From: Candidatus Bathyarchaeota archaeon
Lineage (GTDB): Archaea; Thermoproteota; Bathyarchaeia; 40CM-2-53-6; RBG-13-38-9
Length of the DNA: 6,768 nucleotides
Direction of reading: 5' to 3'
NCBI GenBank assembly: GCA_030671315.1
Contig: DAOUZW010000060.1
Coordinates: 1-6,768, forward strand
Shown here piece by piece: positions 1 to 5,179 of this stretch. A program made the position numbers and the translations under genes. The stretch's first letter is position 1. Every line of letters starts with the position of its first letter. The notes under the pieces were generated by a model. The model had not been told where the DNA came from, ran no database searches, and saw nothing but the letters and a program-made list of their open reading frames with translations.

Positions 1-78
1 ACACAATTTCATCCAGAAAAAAGTGGAAAAACAGGATTGAATATTCTAAAAAATTATGTTAACACTATAAGGAAGTAG
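1..78 (+). CDS. hisH: Imidazole glycerol phosphate synthase, glutaminase subunit HisH (3' end only)
   Basis: Only the last 25 codons and the TAG stop are inside the window. They read T-Q-F-H-P-E-K-S-G-K and then a short amphipathic tail (L-N-I-L-K-N-Y-V). The F-H-P-E-K-S-G motif is the C-terminal signature of class I glutamine amidotransferases of the HisH type. Its His and Glu belong to the Cys-His-Glu catalytic triad that releases ammonia from glutamine. HisH forms a cytoplasmic complex with HisF, whose gene lies two positions downstream. The stop codon is 8 nt before the hisA start, so the two are almost certainly co-transcribed. The Cys nucleophile and the start lie to the left of the window. 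Confidence 0.9.
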   Translation, partial: TQFHPEKSGKTGLNILKNYVNTIRK

Positions 79-81
79 AGG
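78..81 (+). promoter_or_regulatory. Shine-Dalgarno site of hisA overlapping the hisH stop
   Basis: GAGG begins on the last base of the hisH stop codon and lies 5 nt before a GTG. It supports that GTG as the hisA start and suggests translational coupling of the two genes. Confidence 0.55.
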
Positions 82-86
82 CTCAA

Positions 87-809
87 GTGATACTTATCCC
101 AGCAATTGATCTAATGAATGGAAAATGTGTTCGACTTTTTCAAGGTGACCCATCAAAATCGAAACAATACTATGAGGATCCTACTCAAGCAGCAAGATCA
201 TTTCAAACTCAGGGAGCTGAAATGTTGCATATAGTTGATCTTGATGCCGCATTAGGCCTAGGTGGAAACATCGAGACAATTGAAAGAATAATCAAATCGG
301 TCGACATTAAGGTTCAAGTTGGTGGCGGAATAAGGACTTTTGAAAAAGCTGAAAAAATACTTGAACTTGGAGTTACAAGAGCAATATTTGGCACTGCATT
401 TATTCGAAATCCTGAATTGATCTCACAAATATCTGAGACTTTTGGAAAACAGAGAGTCGCGGGAGCAATCGATGTTAAAGATGGAAGGCTAGCAATAGAT
501 GGATGGAAGAGTAAGACTGCACTAGGGTATATTGAAGTTGCCCAAAGATTAGTCGAGTTAGGTGTAGGTGCAATAATTTTTACTTCAGTGAACGCTGATG
601 GCACATTAAAAGGACCAGCACTCAACGATACAAAAAGGCTTGTTCAATTATTTGATATTCCCATAATTGCCTCGGGTGGAATAAAAGATCTCGAAGATCT
701 TCGTGAACTTGCTTTAATTGATGTTGAAGGAGTTATCATCGGAACTGCCCTTTATGAAAATAGATTTACTTTAAGAGAAGCTTTGGAAGTTGTGAAAAGT
801 GCTGGCTAA
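87..809 (+). CDS. hisA: Phosphoribosylformimino-5-aminoimidazole carboxamide ribotide isomerase HisA
   Basis: This 240-residue protein has the usual HisA length and is a single TIM barrel. It catalyses the Amadori-type isomerisation of ProFAR to PRFAR in histidine biosynthesis, in the cytoplasm. The N-terminus I-P-A-I-D-L-M-N-G-K carries the first catalytic Asp (Asp8). The second is Asp129 in A-G-A-I-D-V-K-D-G. The phosphate-binding loops are V-G-G-G-I-R (about 78-83) and A-S-G-G-I-K (about 195-200). The loop F-T-S-V-N-A-D-G-T (about 165-173) is family-typical. The GTG start is chosen because the conserved N-terminus begins immediately after it and GAGG lies 5 nt upstream. The gene sits between hisH and hisF and overlaps hisF by 11 nt. 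HisF is its closest paralogue, but the I-P-A-I-D-L opening and the position in the operon identify this one as HisA. Confidence 0.96.
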   Translation: MILIPAIDLMNGKCVRLFQGDPSKSKQYYEDPTQAARSFQTQGAEMLHIVDLDAALGLGGNIETIERIIKSVDIKVQVGGGIRTFEKAEKILELGVTRAIFGTAFIRNPELISQISETFGKQRVAGAIDVKDGRLAIDGWKSKTALGYIEVAQRLVELGVGAIIFTSVNADGTLKGPALNDTKRLVQLFDIPIIASGGIKDLEDLRELALIDVEGVIIGTALYENRFTLREALEVVKSAG

Positions 810-1599
810 AAGAATAATCCCTTGCCTAGATGTAAGAGAAGGTCGAGTTGTCAAAGGTGTCCAATTTGTTAATCTAATGGATGAAGGCGACCCAGCAGAA
901 CTTGCTCAAGCGTATGGTAGAGAAGGTGCTGATGAGGTTGTTTTCCTAGATATTACAGCTTCTCATGAAAAAAGAAAAATTCTGTTAGATACAGTCAGAA
1001 GAACGGCGGAAACATTGTTCATACCTTTTACAGTCGGAGGGGGAATACTCTCAATAGAAGATATTAGAGATGTACTTGATTCAGGCGCAGACAAAGTATC
1101 GATAAACACAGCAGCAGTTAAAGAACCAAAACTGATTAAAAAATCAGCAGATGCATTCGGCTCCCAATGCATCGTAGTAGCAATAGATGCTAAACGTGTT
1201 TATAAAAAAAATGAGGAAAAAACAATTGTCGAAACAGCCGAGGGGTCATGTTGGTGGGAAGTCTATCTGGAAGGCGGAAGGATCCCGACAGGAATTGATG
1301 TCATAGAATGGGCTAAAAAAGTAGAAGAATTAGAAGGCGGAGAAATATTGTTAACAAGCATGGATTGCGATGGAACACAGTCAGGTTACGATATTTCGTT
1401 AACGAGAAAAATTTCTGAATCAACAAACATTCCTATCATAGCAAGTGGAGGAGCTGGAAAACCTGAGCATATTCTTCAGGTTTTTATTGAAGGAAAAGCT
1501 GATGCTGCACTTGCCGCATCAATATTCCATAGGGGAACACATCCAATCTCAGAAGTTAAAAGTTACATAACGAAAAATGGTATTCCAGTTAGATTATAG
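799..1599 (+). CDS. hisF: Imidazole glycerol phosphate synthase, cyclase subunit HisF
   Basis: This 266-residue TIM-barrel protein is at or slightly above the usual HisF length. With ammonia delivered by HisH it converts PRFAR to imidazole glycerol phosphate and AICAR, the latter feeding purine synthesis. The N-terminus L-A-K-R-I-I-P-C-L-D-V is diagnostic and places the catalytic Asp at residue 11; the second catalytic Asp is residue 130 (V-V-A-I-D-A-K-R). Conserved Lys19 and Lys99 and the phosphate loops V-G-G-G-I (79-83) and A-S-G-G-A-G (215-220) are present. The usual F-H-x-G-E segment reads F-H-R-G-T-H here, a mild variation. The GTG start lies inside the end of hisA (11-nt overlap), with a weak GGAAG 9 nt upstream; coupled translation is likely. 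Moving the start downstream would remove the conserved N-terminal strand. Confidence 0.96.
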   Translation: MLAKRIIPCLDVREGRVVKGVQFVNLMDEGDPAELAQAYGREGADEVVFLDITASHEKRKILLDTVRRTAETLFIPFTVGGGILSIEDIRDVLDSGADKVSINTAAVKEPKLIKKSADAFGSQCIVVAIDAKRVYKKNEEKTIVETAEGSCWWEVYLEGGRIPTGIDVIEWAKKVEELEGGEILLTSMDCDGTQSGYDISLTRKISESTNIPIIASGGAGKPEHILQVFIEGKADAALAASIFHRGTHPISEVKSYITKNGIPVRL

Positions 1600-1620
1600 A
1601 TAATCCAGAGATATGGAACC

Positions 1621-2292
1621 ATGGTCTTACAATTTAGTAAAGAAAAAGCAGAAGAAATTGCAGAAAAAGTAAATTTTGATAAAGGTAACGGATTCATACC
1701 TGCCATCGTGCAAGATTCATCTAATGATAGAGTATTGATGCAAGCATACATGAATAGAGAATCATTGATCCAAACATTGCTTACTGGCAAAACTCATTTT
1801 TGGAGTCGAACTAGAAAAAAGCTATGGATGAAAGGAGAAGAATCAGGCCATTTCTCTTTGGTTCAGAATATTATTTTTGACTGTGACAATGATGCTATTC
1901 TGATCAAAGTTCAGCAGATTGGGCCATGTTGCCACACAAATCAAGAAAGTTGCTTTCACAATCCAACTGTGAAAGAAGAGGAATTAAACCCAAAAGCTGC
2001 GATATTGGAAAGAATTTATGAAGTAATACTCGAACGATCACGAACCGGTGATGATAGATCTTACGTTAAGAAACTTATGGATAAAGGGGAAAGTGAAATA
2101 TTAAGTAAAATCTCAGAGGAATCAGAAGAAGTCGTTTTAGCAACAAAAGAAAATTCAGAAAGACTTGTCTCTGAAGAATCGGATCTAATTTTCCATTTAA
2201 TGATTTTACTAGCATCAAAAGGAATAAAACTTCAAGAAATCTTCAATGAATTTAATAGAAGACATATAGAGAAAATGTCTAAAGGGAGCTAG
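1621..2292 (+). CDS. hisIE: Bifunctional phosphoribosyl-AMP cyclohydrolase / phosphoribosyl-ATP pyrophosphatase HisIE
   Basis: This 223-residue fusion carries out steps 2 and 3 of histidine synthesis. Residues about 1-115 are the HisI cyclohydrolase: W-S-R-T-R-K-K-L-W-M-K-G-E-E-S-G (61-76), D-C-D-N-D (87-91) and G-P-C-C-H-T with a following C-F (101-112). Cys88, Cys104 and Cys111 fit the spacing of the family's zinc ligands, and the aspartates of D-C-D-x-D fit its magnesium site. The usual G-P-A-C-H reads G-P-C-C-H, giving one extra Cys. Residues about 128-218 are the all-helical HisE domain of the MazG-like fold, with acidic clusters E-E-S-E-E (166-170) and E-E-S-D-L (185-189) suited to binding Mg-pyrophosphate. 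The ATG is the first start after the hisF stop, 21 nt away, and no strong Shine-Dalgarno site precedes it. It is the last gene of the operon; the next gene is convergent. Confidence 0.95.
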   Translation: MVLQFSKEKAEEIAEKVNFDKGNGFIPAIVQDSSNDRVLMQAYMNRESLIQTLLTGKTHFWSRTRKKLWMKGEESGHFSLVQNIIFDCDNDAILIKVQQIGPCCHTNQESCFHNPTVKEEELNPKAAILERIYEVILERSRTGDDRSYVKKLMDKGESEILSKISEESEEVVLATKENSERLVSEESDLIFHLMILLASKGIKLQEIFNEFNRRHIEKMSKGS

Positions 2293-2347
2293 CTCGTAAT
2301 TCTTCATCCATGAATTTTAATCACGATTAAGCGCACGTTGTGATATT

Positions 2348-2857
2348 CTACTTGTCAGAGAATTCAAACCTTGCAAATTTTACTTCTTTAGATATTGCGT
2401 CATATGAATTTGCAATCTCGTTTACTGTTGATATTGTGCCCAATAATAGCAAGAACATTCCACAAAAGAAGCTTATCGCTACAAGTGGGATAATTATTGT
2501 CGGAATGAGGATAGAACCTACAAGTATCAGGAATGAAGTAAATATGAAAGCGAATACTGCTGAGAAGTTTAACAATAGTGCACGTTTGAGTTTTAAACCT
2601 CTGTTCAATAGAAGTTCAATCTGGGCGTCGATATTTTGTAATCTTCCTAAAACCAAAGTTTCATCGGGTATTTGAGTTAGTTTTTTTGAATGTCCGATCT
2701 GTCTAAGCTCACGCTGATCAGATATTAACTTCCGAAGCCTATCAACAATTCTACCATAGCGATGTTGAATTATTAAGCATATCAAGGCCGAACTTGAAAT
2801 CATAACCACTGATACTATTGTAGCTTGAAGCAAATTCAATAATTCTGGAAGATCCAT
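2348..2857 (-). CDS. DUF2721-like membrane protein of unknown function
   Basis: The protein has 169 residues from the chosen ATG. It has one hydrophobic segment near the N-terminus (about 11-31), a charged, probably helical middle (about 33-92, containing R-Y-G-R-I-V-D-R-L-R) and two closely spaced membrane segments (about 93-114 and 120-145). An acidic N-V-N-E-I-type tail follows, beginning T-V-N-E-I. A first helix of the L-L-x-A-T-I type, then an R-x-G-R-I-x-D-R-x-R motif, a linker and two further helices is the pattern I remember for DUF2721 (PF11026). Its biochemical role is not known to me. An in-frame TTG seven codons upstream (2878) would add M-S-Q-G-Y-E-S, but I prefer the ATG because AAGGG lies 9 nt before it and the family-like sequence begins there. 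It converges on hisIE and has no partner gene on its own strand nearby. Confidence 0.75.
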   Translation of the reverse strand: MDLPELLNLLQATIVSVVMISSSALICLIIQHRYGRIVDRLRKLISDQRELRQIGHSKKLTQIPDETLVLGRLQNIDAQIELLLNRGLKLKRALLLNFSAVFAFIFTSFLILVGSILIPTIIIPLVAISFFCGMFLLLLGTISTVNEIANSYDAISKEVKFARFEFSDK

Positions 2858-2866
2858 CGATTCATA

Positions 2867-2871
2867 CCCTT
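2867..2871 (-). promoter_or_regulatory. Shine-Dalgarno site supporting the ATG start of the DUF2721-like gene
   Basis: On the minus strand this reads AAGGG, 9 nt before the ATG at 2857. The competing TTG at 2878 has no comparable purine-rich site upstream. Confidence 0.45.
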
Positions 2872-3083
2872 GACTCAATTAATACTAGGCGGGCAAAAAA
2901 CTTCTTGGTTAGCCGCATAATTCATTCATTGGTACCTTTCACTTATACACGCACGCTGTTGTTACAGAGCTGATTTTCCCAGCCTCATTTTTCATCAAAC
3001 TTTAGGCGAAGATAATTTGATGTCCAAGGATTTTAAGTGAAGATATTTCTCTCGTCGTCCCACGCTTACAATACTAATTTGGC

Positions 3084-3156
3084 TGTCCCAATTTTTATGT
3101 TTGAGATACCTAAGAGTCATAAGGGGATTCAGATTTGGTTATCAAATTGGGAGACA
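3084..3156 (+). repeat. Inverted repeat whose right arm covers the ribosome binding site of the GIY-YIG-like gene
   Basis: TCCCAATTT (3086-3094) is perfectly complementary to AAATTGGGA (3144-3152), with 49 nt between. Alternatively TGTCCCAATTT (3084-3094) pairs with AAATTGG plus GACA, leaving a 2-nt bulge (11 bp in all). The right arm contains most of the GGGAG Shine-Dalgarno site. If the transcript starts upstream of 3084 the stem could mask that site. If the T-rich left arm is instead the promoter, the repeat would act only as DNA. Confidence 0.4.
3149..3153 (+). promoter_or_regulatory. Shine-Dalgarno site of the GIY-YIG-like gene
   Basis: GGGAG lies 9 nt before a TTG codon, and an in-frame TAG at 3157-3159 excludes any earlier start. 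It supports TTG 3163 over the internal ATG at 3202. Confidence 0.5.
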
Positions 3157-3162
3157 TAGAGT

Positions 3163-3456
3163 TTGAAGGATCTCATCCTCTTCTTCAGTGGGCCTCCCTA
3201 CATGACGGGCATATATGCCATTATGATGCTTTCAGGAGAAGAAAAAGTCTATCATGCATTATATATTAGCGAATCCGAGAGACTTTCCTACAGGAGTTTC
3301 TATCGTACTCACAATAGATACAATTGCTGGGAAAAACATGCAGGTTCAATTCAGAAGTCGTATATAGCCTTCCATAGGATGCCTAATTCAACACAAGATG
3401 ATAGAAAAAGAATTGAACAATTACTGATTAACCACTACAATCCACCATGTAACTAG
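3163..3456 (+). CDS. Small stand-alone GIY-YIG-like nuclease-fold protein
   Basis: A 97-residue protein that appears to be a single GIY-YIG domain. T-G-I-Y-A-I (15-20) matches the first strand and L-Y-I-S-E-S (33-38) the YIG strand, with Ser replacing the usual Gly. Arg44 lies exactly 10 residues after Tyr34, as in the family. The C-terminal helix R-I-E-Q-L-L-I-N-H-Y-N-P-P-C-N (83-97) carries the expected metal-binding Glu (Glu85) and the closing P-P-C-N. Tyr18, Tyr34, Arg44, Glu85 and Asn97 would be the catalytic set. The segment H-N-R-Y-N-C-W-E-K-H-A-G-S (50-62) resembles the C-W-x-x-H region of small prokaryotic GIY-YIG proteins. It lacks any extra DNA-binding domain, so substrate and partners are unknown; UvrC-type repair or homing is not implied. 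The start is TTG with GGGAG 9 nt upstream. The gene stands alone, between divergent and convergent neighbours. Confidence 0.65.
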   Translation: MKDLILFFSGPPYMTGIYAIMMLSGEEKVYHALYISESERLSYRSFYRTHNRYNCWEKHAGSIQKSYIAFHRMPNSTQDDRKRIEQLLINHYNPPCN

Positions 3457-3515
3457 CGCGCGCTTCTCATTATTTATGCCGTAGCTGGTGAACACCAACA
3501 TTTAGCCGGGCAATT

Positions 3516-3770
3516 CTAACCGAAAGGCGGTTTTTGTTTCCCTGAACTGGTGATTAGTACTTCTCCACGTGACGACACACTTGCCGTAAATTCTTCTCTT
3601 ACATCTGCCTCAGTGACGTAAAATCCTTTGATCTTCCAGAGGCCTTTTTCATCGGGGCCTTTGGTTTCCCACTCTGTAGTCAAAGAAGTGATCTTTCCGT
3701 GTTGGGTTCTCGTACCGAGCAAGTACTTCCTCACGACACTTTCTGCATCATCAGCTTTCTCTATCCGCAT
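3516..3770 (-). CDS. Small hypothetical protein, 84 residues, unknown function
   Basis: I do not recognise this protein. It is soluble and charged, with no signal peptide or membrane segment. An N-terminal helix (about 3-18, D-D-A-E-S-V-V-R-K-Y-L-L) precedes alternating strands: G-K-I-T-S-L-T-T-E-W (25-34), G-L-W-K-I-K-G-F-Y-V-T (43-53), E-E-F-T-A-S-V (59-65) and G-E-V-L-I-T-S-S-G (69-77). This helix-then-sheet layout, with a W-K-I-K-G-F strand and a turn before G-E-V-L, is reminiscent of PepSY-like or small NTF2-like domains, but that is only a resemblance. The ATG is preceded by a weak GGA 6-7 nt upstream. It lies 138 nt downstream of hflX on the same strand and may share its transcript. 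Its last codons overlap the terminator-like hairpin of the opposite gene. The regular secondary-structure pattern argues that it is real. Confidence 0.6.
   Translation of the reverse strand: MRIEKADDAESVVRKYLLGTRTQHGKITSLTTEWETKGPDEKGLWKIKGFYVTEADVREEFTASVSSRGEVLITSSGKQKPPFG
3518..3539 (+). terminator. Terminator-like hairpin after the GIY-YIG-like gene
   Basis: AACCG, a 5-nt AAAGG loop and CGGTT form a short perfect stem followed by TTTGTTT, 61 nt after the GIY-YIG-like stop codon. It lies inside the last codons of the opposing 84-residue gene. The T-run alone could terminate an archaeal transcript; the stem is short. Confidence 0.35.
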
Positions 3771-3778
3771 TTATGTCC

Positions 3779-3840
3779 AAGCTTCCAACTTAGTTGAGAA
3801 ATAAACAAATATTAGAAACCTTTGGTTGAAGCCTCCAACT
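3779..3840. repeat. Pair of 12-bp direct repeats upstream of the 84-residue gene
   Basis: AAGCTTCCAACT (3779-3790) and AAGCCTCCAACT (3829-3840) differ at one base and start exactly 50 bp apart. Both lie in the 138-nt gap between hflX and the 84-residue gene, just before that gene's start. On the minus strand the second copy can fold with its neighbouring TTCAAC into a small hairpin. They could be regulatory sites or chance. Confidence 0.3.
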
Positions 3841-3908
3841 GCTTTTTGGATGAAACCGATTATCCAATCGCAAGTATTCCTCAAGAAATCTCCTTAGAAC
3901 CCGCTTAA

Positions 3909-5015
3909 CTATTGAGTTACTTTCATAGCCAGCATCTCAGTAATCTTACATAGAAGTTCTGGCAAGTTGGCTCCAGTTTTGGAGCTTACCTCTAATATTT
4001 CCTCTGTATCGAATATTTTACGAATTTCTTCAAGTACTTTGTCCAAGTGTTCATGCGTCGTAATATCGATCTTATTGACGCATATTAGAACGGGGACTCC
4101 ACTGAGTTGTTTATCCATGATTTTACGAGCGGACAAGACTTTTCTTTTCACGATTTCAATCTTATCGCTGCCGTCTACAAACAGAAGAATTAGATCGGAA
4201 TTTACTAGTTCACTCAGGGTAGTGTGGAACGCGTTCAGAAGCAGAGGATTGAGATCTTCTATGAATCCAATTGAGTCAATAATTATGAATGAATTATCAG
4301 TTTTTCTTTGTGAAGATGTTGAGACTTTTCGTGCAAATGTTGATAGCGTAGTGAAGGGGCCCATCCCTGTTTCCTTTGATTCTGAAGCTAGTCTGTTGAA
4401 TAGGGTAGTTTTCCCACTTTGAGTGTAGCCTGTCAAAGCCACGATTCGAAATCCAGCTTTTCCTCGATACTCGCGAAGATGAGTTTTCTTCGATCTTATT
4501 TCTCGGAGTTGACCTTCGATTTTGCTTATTCGTTTACGTGACGCTGATTCATAGGCTTTGTAGGGGTACTGGCCTGGGCCGCCTCGTCCCATTTGTTCGC
4601 TGGTAATCCCTTGCATCCTAACTGATTCTCTACCCCAGGAAAATGTGTAGCGTAATCTGGCTAATGTCACTTGAAGCTTGGCCTCTTTTGTAGCACTACG
4701 TTTTTCGAAGATTTCGAGAATGAGTAAATTTCTATCGAGAACGCGAATTCTATCACCAAGTTTCTTTTTTATTCGGAATATTTGACCAGCAGAAAGTTGT
4801 TGAGTAAAGATCACAACCTCAATTGAAGTTTCTTCGATGGTTCTTCTGATCTCGTCAAGTTTTCCTTCGCCTACGTAAAAGGCAGGATCAATGGCTTTTC
4901 GATTTTGTGTAATTTGGCCGATTACATTATAGTTAGCAGCCTTTGCGATATCACTTACTTCATTTATTCGTGAGGCATGTCTGGGTATAATACACTCTAC
5001 AAGAAGGGCTTTCAG
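3909..5015 (-). CDS. hflX: HflX-family ribosome-associated GTPase, with a non-canonical (CTG) apparent start
   Basis: Read from CTG at 5015 the protein has 368 residues, a normal archaeal HflX length. HflX proteins bind the large ribosomal subunit and hydrolyse GTP; bacterial members split stalled ribosomes. The N-terminal domain (about 1-115) shows Y-V-G-E-G-K-L-D-E-I (48-57) and D-R-N-L-L-I-L-E-I-F-E-K-R (94-106). A helical linker rich in Arg/Lys follows, containing the glycine-rich G-R-G-G-P-G-Q-Y (143-150). The G domain has the P-loop G-Y-T-Q-S-G-K-T (196-203), F-T-T-L-S-T (221-226), D-S-I-G-F (247-251, usually D-T-V-G-F), N-K-I-D (314-317) and S-S-K-T-G (344-348). The first ATG/GTG/TTG is GTG at 4814, which would delete 67 residues of recognisable family sequence. 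Upstream of the CTG stands an in-frame TAA, and a weak AAGG lies 11 nt before it. The stop is TAG. It lies 164 nt downstream of the glycosyltransferase. Confidence 0.85.
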   Translation of the reverse strand: MKALLVECIIPRHASRINEVSDIAKAANYNVIGQITQNRKAIDPAFYVGEGKLDEIRRTIEETSIEVVIFTQQLSAGQIFRIKKKLGDRIRVLDRNLLILEIFEKRSATKEAKLQVTLARLRYTFSWGRESVRMQGITSEQMGRGGPGQYPYKAYESASRKRISKIEGQLREIRSKKTHLREYRGKAGFRIVALTGYTQSGKTTLFNRLASESKETGMGPFTTLSTFARKVSTSSQRKTDNSFIIIDSIGFIEDLNPLLLNAFHTTLSELVNSDLILLFVDGSDKIEIVKRKVLSARKIMDKQLSGVPVLICVNKIDITTHEHLDKVLEEIRKIFDTEEILEVSSKTGANLPELLCKITEMLAMKVTQ

Positions 5016-5070
5016 TTACTGCACAGCCTTATGAGATAAATTCTATTCTATCCTCATCATATGGGTTCAT

Positions 5071-5080
5071 CATATTTATG
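5071..5080 (-). promoter_or_regulatory. Possible TATA box of hflX
   Basis: The minus strand reads CATAAATATG, an archaeal TATA-like element. Initiation about 25 nt downstream would give a leader of roughly 30-35 nt before the CTG at 5015. It would exclude the upstream in-frame ATG-ATG pair (5055-5060) from the transcript. No consensus BRE is obvious. Confidence 0.25.
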
Positions 5081-5164
5081 TAGCCCACGCTAGTGCACGC
5101 TGGAGAATATTCCTCATTTAATGAGATTTCTTTTTTATGTAGACCGACGTACGTGTCATTTAGG

Positions 5165-5179
5165 TATCAATAAAAAATC
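5165..5179 (-). terminator. T-rich termination signal after the glycosyltransferase gene
   Basis: On the minus strand the TGA stop is followed at once by GATTTTTTATTGATA. A T-run of this kind is enough for archaeal RNA polymerase termination. TGAGATTT spanning the stop region is also repeated in inverted orientation at 5122-5129, with a spacing too large for a strong hairpin. Confidence 0.35.

Larger units (their letters stand above)
2858..3162. other. Intergenic region between divergent DUF2721-like and GIY-YIG-like genes
   Basis: About 305 nt with no convincing coding frame and no tRNA or rRNA seen. It should hold both promoters. A minus-strand TATA-like element (TATAAG, complement of 2942-2947) is suitably placed for the DUF2721-like gene. 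A plus-strand candidate (TTTTTATG, 3092-3099) precedes the GIY-YIG-like gene. A small imperfect hairpin, GAGCTG/CAGCCTC with a 7-nt loop (2967-2986) and a following T-run, has no plus-strand gene before it. The inverted repeat at 3084-3156 is listed separately. Confidence 0.4.

Noticed and set aside
314..1790. Three minus-strand frames (314-625, 963-1172, 1563-1790)
   Set aside because: They lie antisense to hisA, hisF and hisIE, which are securely identified.
2286..2330. Palindromes GAGCTAGCTC (2286-2295) and TTAATCACGATTAA (2317-2330) after hisIE
   Set aside because: They have no or too short a loop for a good RNA hairpin and no T-run follows, so a terminator or operator cannot be supported.
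2340..2675. Open plus-strand frame of 111 codons
   Set aside because: It is antisense to the DUF2721-like gene, which has coherent membrane segments and a family motif; the plus-strand product has none.
2967..2992. Hairpin GAGCTG/CAGCCTC followed by a T-run, resembling a plus-strand terminator
   Set aside because: No plus-strand gene ends before it, the stem is short with a bulge, and no small RNA family was recognised.
3857..3870. Small hairpin CGATT-ATCC-AATCG downstream of hflX
   Set aside because: A 5-bp stem with no T-run on either strand; too weak to call a terminator or RNA element.
3967..4422. Open plus-strand frame of 151 codons
   Set aside because: It lies wholly antisense to the conserved GTPase domain of hflX, whose motifs are unmistakable, and its translation shows no domain or sensible composition.
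5147..5154. Palindrome ACGTACGT between hflX and the glycosyltransferase
   Set aside because: Eight bases without flanking symmetry; no basis to call it a binding site.
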